From Acidocella sp965199045 (GTDB taxonomy: Bacteria > Pseudomonadota > Alphaproteobacteria > Acetobacterales > Acetobacteraceae), in NCBI GenBank assembly GCA_965199045.1, contig CBDAQL010000003.1, positions 1,116,001 to 1,180,000 on the forward strand: DNA of 64,000 bases, in the 5' to 3' direction. Below the pieces are notes generated by a model. The model was not told where the DNA came from. It did not search any database and was given only the letters and a program-made list of their open reading frames with translations. A program made the position numbers and the translations under genes. Positions 51,105 through 59,554 of this stretch are shown in pieces (position 1 is the first letter of the stretch; every line of letters starts with the position of its first letter).

Positions 51105-52043
51105 TTAGAAGTGCGACCAGCCCGGCTTATCGAAATGCATGATTTTGCCTGCAACATCCTGGACTTCAACGTTGCCTGTGCCGGTCTTGAAGCGGCCGAT
51201 TTTAGTGATCCGAAGCGTAGCGCAGGCGGCTATCAACGCTGTTGACTTCTCCGGCGGCACCGCCAGCAGTAATTCGTAATCGTCACCTTCGGTCAGCCGG
51301 GCTTCGAGCATGGCGTTCCCGAACGCCGCGACTTCGGGTGAAGCCGGCACCAGATTACTTGAGATAACGGCATCGACGCCACTGGCGCTGCAGATATGGC
51401 CCAGATCCTGCACCAGGCCATCCGAAATATCGATGGCGGCACTTGCAATGTTTGCCAGTGCCAAACCAAGCCGCGGCGTTGGCAACATCGAGCGCTGGGT
51501 CAAAAACTTGGAGACGTCCTGCAGCAGGCCGCGCCTGGCGCGCAGACCTAAAGCGGCATCGCCGATGCTGCCGGTCACCCATATTTCGTCGCCAGGTCTG
51601 GCACCTTCACGCCGTAACGCAGCACCCGGTGCGACATGCCCGATAAGTGTTGCCGTTAACGAAATTGCGTTCAGACTGGAAGAACTATCGCCGCCGAATA
51701 GCTTGAAGCCGAATTCCTGCTGATCGGCATATAAGCCTTTTGCAAAAAGCTGCAGCCATTCATCGCTCACCGAGTTTGGCAGCGATGTGGTGAGCAGATA
51801 TCCCAAAGGTTCCGCGCCCATCGCCGCGAGGTCGGACAGGTTCCGGCGCAGTAATTTGCGGGCGATGAAATCCGGCGCGTCCTGTTCAAGAAAATGCACG
51901 CCCTCGATCATCTGATCGACGGTCAATACCAGTTCACGGCCGGGTGGCGGCCGCAGCACGGCTGCATCATCCTTTAAGCCGAGCCCTTCAACACCGGCGA
52001 GCGGCGCAAAGAAACGTTCGATGCGTGAGAATTCACCGCTCAC
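51105..52043 (-). CDS. thiL: Thiamine-monophosphate kinase
   Basis: Phosphorylates thiamine phosphate to the active cofactor thiamine diphosphate. The 312-residue protein starts at GTG (SGEFSRIERFFAPL). ATP- and magnesium-binding blocks of the PurM-like fold are DDAAVLRPP, VDQMIEGVHF and ISDGLVQDLGHI; ADQQEFGFKLFGGDSSSS and GDEIWVTGSIGDAALGL also match. It is the last gene of the rib-nusB-thiL run, 12 bases after nusB. Confidence 0.95.
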   Translation of the reverse strand: MSGEFSRIERFFAPLAGVEGLGLKDDAAVLRPPPGRELVLTVDQMIEGVHFLEQDAPDFIARKLLRRNLSDLAAMGAEPLGYLLTTSLPNSVSDEWLQLFAKGLYADQQEFGFKLFGGDSSSSLNAISLTATLIGHVAPGAALRREGARPGDEIWVTGSIGDAALGLRARRGLLQDVSKFLTQRSMLPTPRLGLALANIASAAIDISDGLVQDLGHICSASGVDAVISSNLVPASPEVAAFGNAMLEARLTEGDDYELLLAVPPEKSTALIAACATLRITKIGRFKTGTGNVEVQDVAGKIMHFDKPGWSHF

Positions 52044-52055
52044 CTGGCAGGCGCT

Positions 52056-52616
52056 TCAGCTTTGCGGTTCAACGTTGAACTCAGCGGGCCGCAGCAGATG
52101 CGCCACCTTGTCCAGCACGCCATTGGCCAGTCTGGCTTCGTCACCGGAGAAAAAACCATGCGCAACGTCGAGATATTCGTTGATGACGACTTTGGCGGGC
52201 GGCCCGTCAGCCATCCATAACTCGCAGGCGCCGGCGCGCATCAATGCCCGCAATACCGGGTCGATCCGCTCCAGCGGCCAGGTTTCCGGCAAGGCGCTCA
52301 CCAGCATGGCGTCCAGCGTGTCCTGCTGCAACGTCGTAGTTCGGACGATGCGGGCAAAAAGCGGCACCTGGGCCTCGGTCACATGGCCGTCATCGAGGCC
52401 GCCATGGCCTGGGACATCGCCAAACCGGTGCCGGACAAATTGATCGATCACGGTCTCGGCGCTCTGGTTGCTCTGTTCGCTCTGAAACAGCGCCTGCACC
52501 GCGGCGACGCGCGACAGCGTGCGCGGCCTTATATTCTCGCCGCTCCGCAGCTTTGCGCTTTCGCCGCTCCGCAGCTTTGCATTCTCGCCGCTCCGCAGCT
52601 TTGCCTTCTCATTCAT
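52056..52616 (-). CDS. nusB: Transcription antitermination factor NusB
   Basis: RNA-binding helical protein that pairs with S10 in rRNA antitermination. 186 residues from the ATG at 52616, which overlaps the ribH stop (ATGA). The core runs from RTLSRVAAVQALFQSEQS through IVRTTTLQQDTLDAML, VLRALMRAGACELW, VINEYLDVAHGFFSGDEARLANGVLDKVA, all typical. The first 30 residues are unusual: an octapeptide AKLRSGE(N/S) repeated three times, encoded by a 24-bp tandem repeat, between the start and the family core. Confidence 0.94.
   Translation of the reverse strand: MNEKAKLRSGENAKLRSGESAKLRSGENIRPRTLSRVAAVQALFQSEQSNQSAETVIDQFVRHRFGDVPGHGGLDDGHVTEAQVPLFARIVRTTTLQQDTLDAMLVSALPETWPLERIDPVLRALMRAGACELWMADGPPAKVVINEYLDVAHGFFSGDEARLANGVLDKVAHLLRPAEFNVEPQS
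52533..52604. repeat. 24-bp tandem repeat inside nusB
   Basis: Three units. Units 1 and 3 (52533-52556 and 52581-52604) are identical; unit 2 differs only in its first four bases. In the nusB frame each encodes AKLRSGE plus N or S. The length keeps the reading frame, so copy number can vary without destroying the gene. Confidence 0.95.
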
Positions 52617-53095
52617 ACCGCTTCCATATCCCGCGCGATGGCAATCTGCTTCAAGCATGCAACCGCGGCTTCGGCGCCCTTGTTATCGCCGGTTTCACGC
52701 GACCGGGCCTGCGCCTGCGCCACCGTGTCAACGGTCAGCAAGGCGGTGCCGAGGCAGATGCCGTATTGCAAGGCGACGTGCATCAGCCCGTCCATCGCGG
52801 TATTACAAATGAACTCGTAATGATCAGTTTCACCGCGGACGACGCAGCCAAGCGCTATAAACCCGTCGAAGCGGCGGTTGCCGCGCAAGGCGATGCGCAG
52901 GGCCTGCGGCAATTCAAAGGCCCCGGCAACGTCGATTGTCTCAACATTGGCGGCAACCCCGGCCAAGATAGCCTTAGCGGCGGCGGTCATGCCGTCGACC
53001 ACATCGCGGTAATAAGGCGCCCGGATGACCAGGATGGAAGGCGGTTCGCCCGGCAGTTTTGGCGCCACCGGTAATGGCGCATCCGCGGTGCTCAC
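52613..53095 (-). CDS. ribH: 6,7-dimethyl-8-ribityllumazine synthase
   Basis: Condenses the ribityl pyrimidine with dihydroxybutanone phosphate, the penultimate step of riboflavin synthesis. The 160-residue protein has the substrate loop VAGAFELPQAL, then GCVVRGETDHYEFIC with the conserved histidine, and GICLGTALLTVDT. It overlaps ribBA and nusB by 4 bases each, so translation is coupled along the operon. Confidence 0.95.
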   Translation of the reverse strand: MSTADAPLPVAPKLPGEPPSILVIRAPYYRDVVDGMTAAAKAILAGVAANVETIDVAGAFELPQALRIALRGNRRFDGFIALGCVVRGETDHYEFICNTAMDGLMHVALQYGICLGTALLTVDTVAQAQARSRETGDNKGAEAAVACLKQIAIARDMEAV

Positions 53096-54246
53096 AGCCG
53101 CAGCACCTTATCCTCATCCGAGATTTCGATTTTTCGCTGTTCGACAACGTTGAGGCCGTAGCCTTCAAGACCAACAATGGTGCGCTCGTGATTGGAGAGT
53201 AGCACCATGTTCTTGACGCCCAGATCCACCAATATCTGGGCGCCAATGCCGTAATCGCGCAAGGCCGGATCGGACTTGCTGGAATGCATCATCTGGTGGA
53301 TCCGCTCGGAGACCGCATTCGGCCGCGCTTCGCGGATCAGCACCACAACGCCGCGTTTTTCGCCAGATAGCATCCGCATCGCGCCGCGCAGGCTGGAGAG
53401 ATGCGTGCCGCCCATGATATCGCTGATGGTATCGATGGCGTGCATGCGCACCAGCACCGGCGACTGATCCGTAAGGTCGCCCAGCACGAAGGCCACGTGC
53501 TCGACTTGATCGACCAGATTTTGGAAGGCGATAATCCGCCATTGCTCGCCTTGCGGGGTTATATGGAGCCCCTGCTCGCCCCGCTTGACGAGTTTTTCGG
53601 TACGGCGCCGATGCGCGATCAAATCCGCGATGGTGCCGAGTTTGAGATTATGCCGTTGCGCGAAGGCAACCAGATCCGGAAGCCGAGCCATGGTGCCGTC
53701 ATCGTTCATGATCTCGCAGATCACGCCGGCCGGCGTCAGGCCAGCGAGCCGTGCGATATCGACGGCGGCTTCGGTATGACCGGCCCGCACCAGGGTACCG
53801 CCATCGCGCGCCATCAGCGGGAATACATGGCCGGGGGTGACGATATCCTCGCGCCCGAGTTCCGAGTTGATCGCAACCGAAATGGTGCGGGCGCGGTCGG
53901 CGGCGGAAATGCCGGTGCTGACACCCTCCTTGGCCTCGATTGAAACCGTAAAGGCGGTTTCGTGGCGGGAGCCGTTGGCCTGGCTCATCATCGACAGCCC
54001 AAGGCGCTCGCAACGGCTTTTCGTCATCGCCAGGCAGATCAACCCGCGCGCATGCTTGGCCATGAAGTTGACGGCATCCGGGGTGGCGAACTGCGCCGGG
54101 ATGATCAGATCGCCTTCGTTTTCACGATCCTCGTCATCGACCAGAATGAAAATTCGTCCCGCCCGGGCTTCGTCGATGATTTCGGCCGCGGAGGAGATAT
54201 AGTCATGCAGGCCCGCAGATTTTAACGTCGTCTTCAACCCGTCCAT
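53092..54246 (-). CDS. ribB: DHBP synthase with degenerate GTP cyclohydrolase II domain
   Basis: 384 residues. Residues 1-205 form 3,4-dihydroxy-2-butanone-4-phosphate synthase: DDEDRENEGDLIIPA, GLICLAMT, TAFTVSIEAKEGVSTGISAADRA (acidic loop) and RAGHTEAAVDIARLAGL. The C-terminal part has the RibA fold (RDYGIGAQILVDLGV is recognisable), but its zinc site is lost: the usual VHSEC...GDxxGSxxCDC reads VRMHAIDTISDIMGG with no cysteines. The RibA activity is therefore probably absent and must come from another gene. A strong ribosome site AAGGAG lies before the ATG. Between this gene and ribE, 79 bases are non-coding. Confidence 0.92.
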   Translation of the reverse strand: MDGLKTTLKSAGLHDYISSAAEIIDEARAGRIFILVDDEDRENEGDLIIPAQFATPDAVNFMAKHARGLICLAMTKSRCERLGLSMMSQANGSRHETAFTVSIEAKEGVSTGISAADRARTISVAINSELGREDIVTPGHVFPLMARDGGTLVRAGHTEAAVDIARLAGLTPAGVICEIMNDDGTMARLPDLVAFAQRHNLKLGTIADLIAHRRRTEKLVKRGEQGLHITPQGEQWRIIAFQNLVDQVEHVAFVLGDLTDQSPVLVRMHAIDTISDIMGGTHLSSLRGAMRMLSGEKRGVVVLIREARPNAVSERIHQMMHSSKSDPALRDYGIGAQILVDLGVKNMVLLSNHERTIVGLEGYGLNVVEQRKIEISDEDKVLRL

Positions 54247-54325
54247 CGGGAAAACTCCTTAAGCGCCAACCTCTTACCGCCGCAACTGCTGCTGATGGCA
54301 CGTTCAAACTTCAAATAGGGTGCTT

Positions 54326-54967
54326 TTACCCGTGCGGAAAGCTCTGCAGCCGCGCCACGTAACGGGCCAGCATGTCGATTTCGATATTTACCTTGTCGCC
54401 GGGCTGCAAAGCCGAAAAATTCGTGTGCGCAGCCGTATGCGGAATGATGTTGACGCCAAATTCCGTGGCATTGGAGCCGTCGTTGCGGTCTTGCACCTCA
54501 TTCACGGTGAGCGAAACGCCGTTGATGGCGATGCTGCCTTTCGGCGCAATGAAGCGGGCGAGCCCCGGAGGTGCGATGAAACGCCAGCGCGTAGAGCCGT
54601 TTTCCGGGGTGGCGCCCGCGACCGTTGCGAGCCCATCGACATGGCCTGAGACCAGATGGCCGCCCATCTCGTCGCCCAGCCGCAACGAGGCTTCAAGGTT
54701 GATGAGCGAACCGGGCTGCCAGGTGCCAAGCGTCGTGAAGGCCAGGGTTTCAGCCGAAACTTCGACCGTAAAGGCGTCGTCGTCACGTTCAATGACGGTC
54801 AGACAGCAGCCGGAACAGGCAATCGAAGCGCCGAGCTTGGCGCCGGCGATATTCGACCATTCCGCATTTCCGGTAGGAACCGCGATTACGAAGCGGGCAT
54901 CCTTGCCGTCGCCGACCGATGAGACCTCGCGCACGGTGCCAAGGCCGGTGATCAATCCGGTGAACAT
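54326..54967 (-). CDS. ribE: Riboflavin synthase, alpha chain
   Basis: Dismutates two lumazines to riboflavin. The 213-residue trimeric enzyme consists of two similar barrels, each starting with a MFTGLI-like or GGHLVSGHVDG segment. MFTGLITGLGTVREV, SIACSGCCLTV and GSIAINGVSLTVNEV are the family hallmarks. Its start shares one base with the ribD stop. It makes the product of the pathway assembled in this operon. Confidence 0.96.
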   Translation of the reverse strand: MFTGLITGLGTVREVSSVGDGKDARFVIAVPTGNAEWSNIAGAKLGASIACSGCCLTVIERDDDAFTVEVSAETLAFTTLGTWQPGSLINLEASLRLGDEMGGHLVSGHVDGLATVAGATPENGSTRWRFIAPPGLARFIAPKGSIAINGVSLTVNEVQDRNDGSNATEFGVNIIPHTAAHTNFSALQPGDKVNIEIDMLARYVARLQSFPHG

Positions 54968-56103
54968 TAGGCGGCCTGCTGCCGGTTGTCTGCGGCGGTG
55001 AAGGTACTCAAAATATCATCTCCCCATTGCTCCTGCGCCAGTAACTCGAATCGCGGCATATCTACGAGCCCGGCAACGCCGAAGGCCTGTGCCGCCGGCC
55101 AGCCATCGCCACCGATGATGCCGGGGGCGTGAAACCAGGCCAACCTGTCTACCAGATGGCCGCGCAGCAGTGCGGCTGCAATGGAGGCGCCGCCTTCCGC
55201 CAATATGCGGGTGAGACCGGCCTTTGCCAGCGCCTTCAGGGCGGAACTCAGGTCAACGCCGGCCGAGCCGCCGGGCACTTCAAATAACTTCACCCCGGCA
55301 TCTTCCAACGCATGCTTGCGGGCGGGGTCGGCGCCGTCGCGATGCAGCAGCCAGACCGGCGTTTGGTATGCGCTATTTACCAGCTTTGATAACAGCGGGG
55401 TGCGTAGATGGCTGTCGACGACAATCCGGACCAGCGGCGCGCTGCGAAATCCGTCGATCCGGCAGGTGAGTTCCGGGTCGTCGCTCAACACGGTGCCGAC
55501 GCCCACTAAAACCGCATCATGCCGGCCACGGATGGCATGCGCGGCCCGGCGCGCCGCCTCGCCGGTCAGCCATTGGCTTTCCTTGGTGCGGGTGGCAATC
55601 CGGCCATCCAGGGTCGACGCCAGTTTCAGCCGCACCAGCGGCCGGCCGGCGGTTTGAACCATGGTGAAAGCGCTGATTACCGCTTGCGCCTCGACGTTCA
55701 GCACGTCCTCAACCACCGCGATGCCGGCGTCGCGCAGCATTGCCACCCCCTGCCCGTTTACCCTCGGGTTGGGGTCACGGGCGCCGATGACGACCCGGCT
55801 GATCCCGGCAGCGATCAGCGCGTTGGCGCAAGGGGAGGTTTTGCCGGTATGCGAGCATGGCTCCAGCGAGACGTAAGCAGTCGCACCCCTGGCGGCATCG
55901 CCCACTGCGAGCAGCGCCTCGGTTTCGGCATGCGGCCGGCCGCCGACAGCGGTACGGCCGCGGCCGATGACGGCGCCATCTTTGACGATGACGCAGCCGA
56001 CCGACGGGTTGGGGGCGGTTTCTCCCAGGCCGCGCCGCGCCAAGGTAATGGCGGCGCGCATGTGCCGGATGTCGGTTGCGGGGTCAGTCATGAGTCGGGT
56101 CAT
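54967..56103 (-). CDS. ribD: Bifunctional riboflavin deaminase-reductase RibD
   Basis: 378 residues. The N-terminal deaminase has the zinc ligands HAETEAL (His and Glu) and the cysteines of PCSHTGKTSPC; the C-terminal reductase begins RPLVRLKLASTLDGRIA and contains ILAEGGASIAAALL. It carries out two consecutive steps on the pyrimidine intermediate. Two in-frame ATGs (56103 and 56091) both lie inside a 16-bp tandem repeat and neither has a ribosome site, so the exact start is undecided. It follows nrdR with 59 bases between. Confidence 0.94.
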   Translation of the reverse strand: MTRLMTDPATDIRHMRAAITLARRGLGETAPNPSVGCVIVKDGAVIGRGRTAVGGRPHAETEALLAVGDAARGATAYVSLEPCSHTGKTSPCANALIAAGISRVVIGARDPNPRVNGQGVAMLRDAGIAVVEDVLNVEAQAVISAFTMVQTAGRPLVRLKLASTLDGRIATRTKESQWLTGEAARRAAHAIRGRHDAVLVGVGTVLSDDPELTCRIDGFRSAPLVRIVVDSHLRTPLLSKLVNSAYQTPVWLLHRDGADPARKHALEDAGVKLFEVPGGSAGVDLSSALKALAKAGLTRILAEGGASIAAALLRGHLVDRLAWFHAPGIIGGDGWPAAQAFGVAGLVDMPRFELLAQEQWGDDILSTFTAADNRQQAA

Positions 56104-56176
56104 TCATGCGTTGCGTCAGTCATGCGCTGGGTCAGTCATGCGCCGGGTCAGTCTGTGCCAAGTCACTCATGCGGGC
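56081..56176. repeat. 16-bp tandem repeat spanning the nrdR end and ribD start
   Basis: Six units of 16 bases; on the plus strand the consensus is GGGTCAGTCATGCGCY. It covers the last codons and stop of nrdR, the whole 59-base gap and the first codons of ribD. On the minus strand most units carry ATGACTGA or a variant, so each provides a start codon that overlaps a stop. Because 16 is not a multiple of three, the frame shifts from unit to unit. Confidence 0.9.
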
Positions 56177-56636
56177 CGGCTAATTTAGGGTCGCCCATTA
56201 AGCCTAGAAAGGCTTCAAAATCCTTAGCTTCGCGGAAATCGCGATAGACCGAGGCGAAGCGGACATAGGCGACAGTGTCCACTTCCTTCAATGTTTCCAT
56301 CACCAGCTTGCCGATATCGTCTGATTTGACATCGGTTTCGCCGCTGGCTTCGAGCTGGCGTACGATGCCGTTGACGATGCGCTCGATGCGTTCCTCATCC
56401 ACCGGCCGCTTGTTGAGCGCGATCCGCACCGAGCGGGCCAGCTTGTCACGATCGAAGGCGACGCGGCGCGCATCGGTTTTAAGGACGGTAAGCTCGCGCA
56501 ACTGCACGCGCTCGATGGTGGTGAAGCGCTGGCTGCAACTGCCGCAAAAACGGCGACGGCGGATGGCGCTGCTATCCTCGGTGGGGCGGCTGTCCTTCAC
56601 TTGCGTATCCGCTTCGCCGCAAAAGGGACAACGCAT
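56163..56636 (-). CDS. nrdR: Transcriptional repressor NrdR
   Basis: Nucleotide-sensing repressor of ribonucleotide reductase genes. 157 residues: N-terminal zinc ribbon CPFC ... CGSC with RRRRFC between, then an ATP-cone domain (VLKTDARRVAFDRDKLARSV) that senses ATP/dATP. The rest matches the family (VAYVRFASVYRDFREAKDF). Its last codons lie inside the 16-bp tandem repeat. It is placed between glyA and ribD, as in many relatives. Confidence 0.96.
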   Translation of the reverse strand: MRCPFCGEADTQVKDSRPTEDSSAIRRRRFCGSCSQRFTTIERVQLRELTVLKTDARRVAFDRDKLARSVRIALNKRPVDEERIERIVNGIVRQLEASGETDVKSDDIGKLVMETLKEVDTVAYVRFASVYRDFREAKDFEAFLGLMGDPKLAGPHE

Positions 56637-56642
56637 TTTTGG

Positions 56643-57941
56643 TTAGCCGTAAATCGGGAAACGGGCGCAGAGCGCCTTGGCCCGCAGGCCGACGGCCTGC
56701 TCGACCGTCGCATTGCCGCCATCGTTGGATTTGGCCAGGCCGTCAAGTACTTCGCCGATCATGGCACCGACTTCCTGAAATTCCTTGACCCCGAAGCCAC
56801 GCGTGGTGGCGGCCGGAGTGCCGAGCCGGACGCCGGAGGTGATGAAGGGCTTTTCCGGGTCGAACGGGATGGCGTTTTTATTGGCGGTCATATGGGCGCG
56901 TTCCAGGCTGGCTTCGGCGGCTTTGCCGGTAACCCGTTTCGGCCGCAAATCGACCAGCAGGAGGTGGCTATCGGTGCCGCCGGTGACAATGGCCAGCCCC
57001 TGATCAACCAATGTTGCTGACAGCGCCTTGGCGTTTTCCACGACCGCCTTCTGGTAGGCGCGGAAATCCGGCCGCAACGCCTCACCGAAGGCCACCGCCT
57101 TGGCGGCGATGACATGCATCAGCGGGCCGCCTTGCAGGCCGGGGAAAATCGCCGAGTTTATTTTTTTCGCGATGTCTTCATGATTGGTGAGCACCATGCC
57201 GCCGCGCGGGCCGCGCAGGGTTTTATGGGTGGTAGTTGTTACCACATGAGCATGCGGCATCGGCGATGGGTACACGCCGGCGGCGACCAGGCCGGCGAAA
57301 TGCGCCATGTCGACCATGAAATAGGCGCCGACCTCGTCAGCAATTTTGCGGAAGCGTTCGAAATCGATAAAGCGCGGATAGGCGGAGCCGCCGGCGATGA
57401 TCAGCTTCGGTTTTTCCGACCGCGCCAGGCTTTCCAGCTCGTCGTAATCCAGCAGCCCGTCATCGCGGCGTACGCCGTATTGCACGGCCTTGAACCATTT
57501 GCCGGACAGGTTCGGGGCGGCGCCATGGGTTAAGTGACCGCCAGCCGCCAGGCTCATGCCAAGGATGGTGTCGCCGGGCTGCAACAGGGCTAAAAACACC
57601 GATTGGTTGGCCTGGCTGCCGGAATTAGCCTGCACATTTGCAAAGCCGGCATCGAACAGCTTTTTAGCGCGCTCGATCGCCAGGGTCTCGGCGATATCGA
57701 CCGCAATGCAGCCGCCGTAATAGCGTTTGCCGGGATAGCCTTCGGCATATTTATTGGTCAGCACCGAGCCCTGAGCTTCGAGAACCGCCCGCGAAACGAT
57801 ATTTTCCGAGGCGATCAGCTCGATGCCGTCTTGTTCGCGTTCTAATTCCGCGGCAACCGCCGCCGCCAGTTCGGGGTCGGTTTCGGCCAGGCTGGAATTG
57901 AAGAAACGGGCTAGGCTCGGCGACAGGCTGGCATTGTTCAT
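56643..57941 (-). CDS. glyA: Serine hydroxymethyltransferase
   Basis: PLP enzyme that converts serine to glycine and charges tetrahydrofolate with a one-carbon unit, supplying purine, thymidylate and methionine synthesis. The 432-residue protein has IELIASENIVS, NVQANSGSQANQ, the PLP lysine in VVTTTTHKTLRGPRGG, and IPFDPEKPFITSGVRLGTPA. It overlaps rpiB by 4 bases and is 6 bases before nrdR. In this window metH is a partner in the same one-carbon cycle. Confidence 0.97.
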   Translation of the reverse strand: MNNASLSPSLARFFNSSLAETDPELAAAVAAELEREQDGIELIASENIVSRAVLEAQGSVLTNKYAEGYPGKRYYGGCIAVDIAETLAIERAKKLFDAGFANVQANSGSQANQSVFLALLQPGDTILGMSLAAGGHLTHGAAPNLSGKWFKAVQYGVRRDDGLLDYDELESLARSEKPKLIIAGGSAYPRFIDFERFRKIADEVGAYFMVDMAHFAGLVAAGVYPSPMPHAHVVTTTTHKTLRGPRGGMVLTNHEDIAKKINSAIFPGLQGGPLMHVIAAKAVAFGEALRPDFRAYQKAVVENAKALSATLVDQGLAIVTGGTDSHLLLVDLRPKRVTGKAAEASLERAHMTANKNAIPFDPEKPFITSGVRLGTPAATTRGFGVKEFQEVGAMIGEVLDGLAKSNDGGNATVEQAVGLRAKALCARFPIYG

Positions 57942-58399
57942 GGGTTTGCTTCCGCATGGTTCGGGTTCAGCTTGGCAATCCGCAGGTCATGGCGGCCGCC
58001 TTCATAAGGGGTGCTCAAAAATGCGCCGATAATGTCCAGCGCCACTTCCTCGCCGGTGATGCGAGCGCCCAGCGCCAGGACATTGGCGTCGTTATGGGCC
58101 CGTGTCAGCCGGGCGGTGGTGACGTCGTGCGCCAGGCCGCAGCGGATTTTGGGAAAGCGATTGGCTGCAATCGACATGCCGATGCCGGTACCGCAGACCA
58201 GAATGCCAAGATCGGCTTTGCTATCGATGATCGACTGGCAGACGGCCTGGGCAAAATCCGGATAGTCGACGCGGTCCGGGCCGTCGGTGCCGAAATCCAG
58301 CACCTGATGGCCGCCTTCGATCAGCACCGCGGCCAGCCGGTTTTTCAAACCGAAGCCGCCGTGATCCGCACCCAGCGCAATAATCAAAGAACGAGTCAT
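57938..58399 (-). CDS. rpiB: Ribose 5-phosphate isomerase B
   Basis: Interconverts ribulose 5-phosphate and ribose 5-phosphate. The 153-residue protein has the ADHGGFGLKN opening, the catalytic cysteine Cys69 in ILVCGTGIGMSIAAN, and RCGLAHDVTTARLTRAHNDANVLALG, typical of RpiB and LacAB-like isomerases. It is first in the leftward operon; the next gene glyA overlaps by 4 bases. The 118 bases upstream to the deaminase gene presumably hold the promoter. Confidence 0.93.
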   Translation of the reverse strand: MTRSLIIALGADHGGFGLKNRLAAVLIEGGHQVLDFGTDGPDRVDYPDFAQAVCQSIIDSKADLGILVCGTGIGMSIAANRFPKIRCGLAHDVTTARLTRAHNDANVLALGARITGEEVALDIIGAFLSTPYEGGRHDLRIAKLNPNHAEANP

Positions 58400-58517
58400 G
58401 GCACGCGTTTAACATGCCGGTCCGGGAGTTGAAACAATCCGAATAAATTCGAGATGGGAACCAGGGTGGTAAAAAACGCCGGGGAATTTATGATGCAATC
58501 CGGTTCAGGAGGGGCAA

Positions 58518-59528
58518 ATGACCGTCACCGACGCCTTTATCACCGGCTTGCCGAAGGCGGAGCTGCATCTGCATATCGAAGGTTCGCTGGAGCCGGAGCT
58601 GATGTTCGCGCTGGGCCGCCGCAACAAAATCGAACTGCCCTACAAAAGCGTGGCAGAGGTCCGGGCGGCCTATGATTTCTCTAATCTGCAGGATTTTCTC
58701 GACATTTATTACGCCGGCGCTGAGGTGCTGCGGACCGAAGAAGATTTTTTCGATCTGACGCTGGCCTATTTTACCCGGGTAGCGGCGGAGGGGGTGCTGC
58801 ACGCCGAGATATTTTTCGACCCGCAGACCCATACCGGGCGCGGCATTGCCTTTGCCACCGTTATCAACGGTATCCTGGCTGGGATGGCTGCGGCGACGCG
58901 GAAGTTTGGCATCACCTCGCATCTGATCCTGTGTTTCCTGCGCCATCTCGATGAAGAAGCCGCCTTCGAGACGTTCAGAATGGCCGAGCCCTGGCTGGAT
59001 AAAATCATCGGCGTGGGACTGGATTCGTCCGAACAAGGCCATCCGCCGGAGAAATTCGCCGGCGTGTTTGCTGCCGCCGGTGCTGCCGGGCTGAAACGCG
59101 TCGCCCATGCCGGCGAGGAAGGACCCGCATCTTACGTGTGGGAGGCACTGGACGTGCTGCAGATCGACCGCCTGGATCACGGCAACCGCTCACTTGAGGA
59201 TGCAGCCCTGGTGCAACGCCTAGTGGCGTCGCAGATGGCGTTGACGGTCTGCCCGCTCTCCAATTTCCGGCTTTGCGTAGTGCCGGATATGGCCGCGCAT
59301 CCAATTGACCGGATGCTGGCGCTGGGCTTGCGCGCCACCATCAACTCGGACGATCCGGCTTATTTCGGCGGCTATGTCGCGGAGAATTTTCGCGCCGCCG
59401 CGGCGGGACGGAAGCTCGGAAAAACGCAGCTTGTCACGTTGGCGCGCAATAGTTTTCTGGGGGCGTTTCTTACCGAAGCCACGCGGCAGGATTACCTACG
59501 CCGGCTGGATCAATTTGTTTCGGTTTAG
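58518..59528 (+). CDS. Adenine deaminase-like amidohydrolase (adenosine deaminase family)
   Basis: 336 residues of the adenosine/AMP deaminase superfamily. Metal motif HLHIEGS (His17, His19), then LDHGNRS, CPLSNFRL and INSDDPAYFGGY. The segment GVGLDSSEQGHPPEKF replaces the usual GxDLxGDE of adenosine deaminase and is the form seen in adenine deaminases (type 2, Aah1-like), so adenine to hypoxanthine is the more likely reaction. AGGAGG lies 7 bases before the ATG. It fits purine salvage next to the guaA and guaB functions, but is not in an operon with them. Confidence 0.88.
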   Translation: MTVTDAFITGLPKAELHLHIEGSLEPELMFALGRRNKIELPYKSVAEVRAAYDFSNLQDFLDIYYAGAEVLRTEEDFFDLTLAYFTRVAAEGVLHAEIFFDPQTHTGRGIAFATVINGILAGMAAATRKFGITSHLILCFLRHLDEEAAFETFRMAEPWLDKIIGVGLDSSEQGHPPEKFAGVFAAAGAAGLKRVAHAGEEGPASYVWEALDVLQIDRLDHGNRSLEDAALVQRLVASQMALTVCPLSNFRLCVVPDMAAHPIDRMLALGLRATINSDDPAYFGGYVAENFRAAAAGRKLGKTQLVTLARNSFLGAFLTEATRQDYLRRLDQFVSV

Positions 59529-59554
59529 CCGAGCCTCAAACCGCCATAAAAAAT

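Noticed and set aside
54247..54325. FMN riboswitch between ribE and ribBA
   Set aside because: The gap is only 79 bases, too short for the aptamer, and none of its conserved segments are seen; none is seen upstream of rpiB either.
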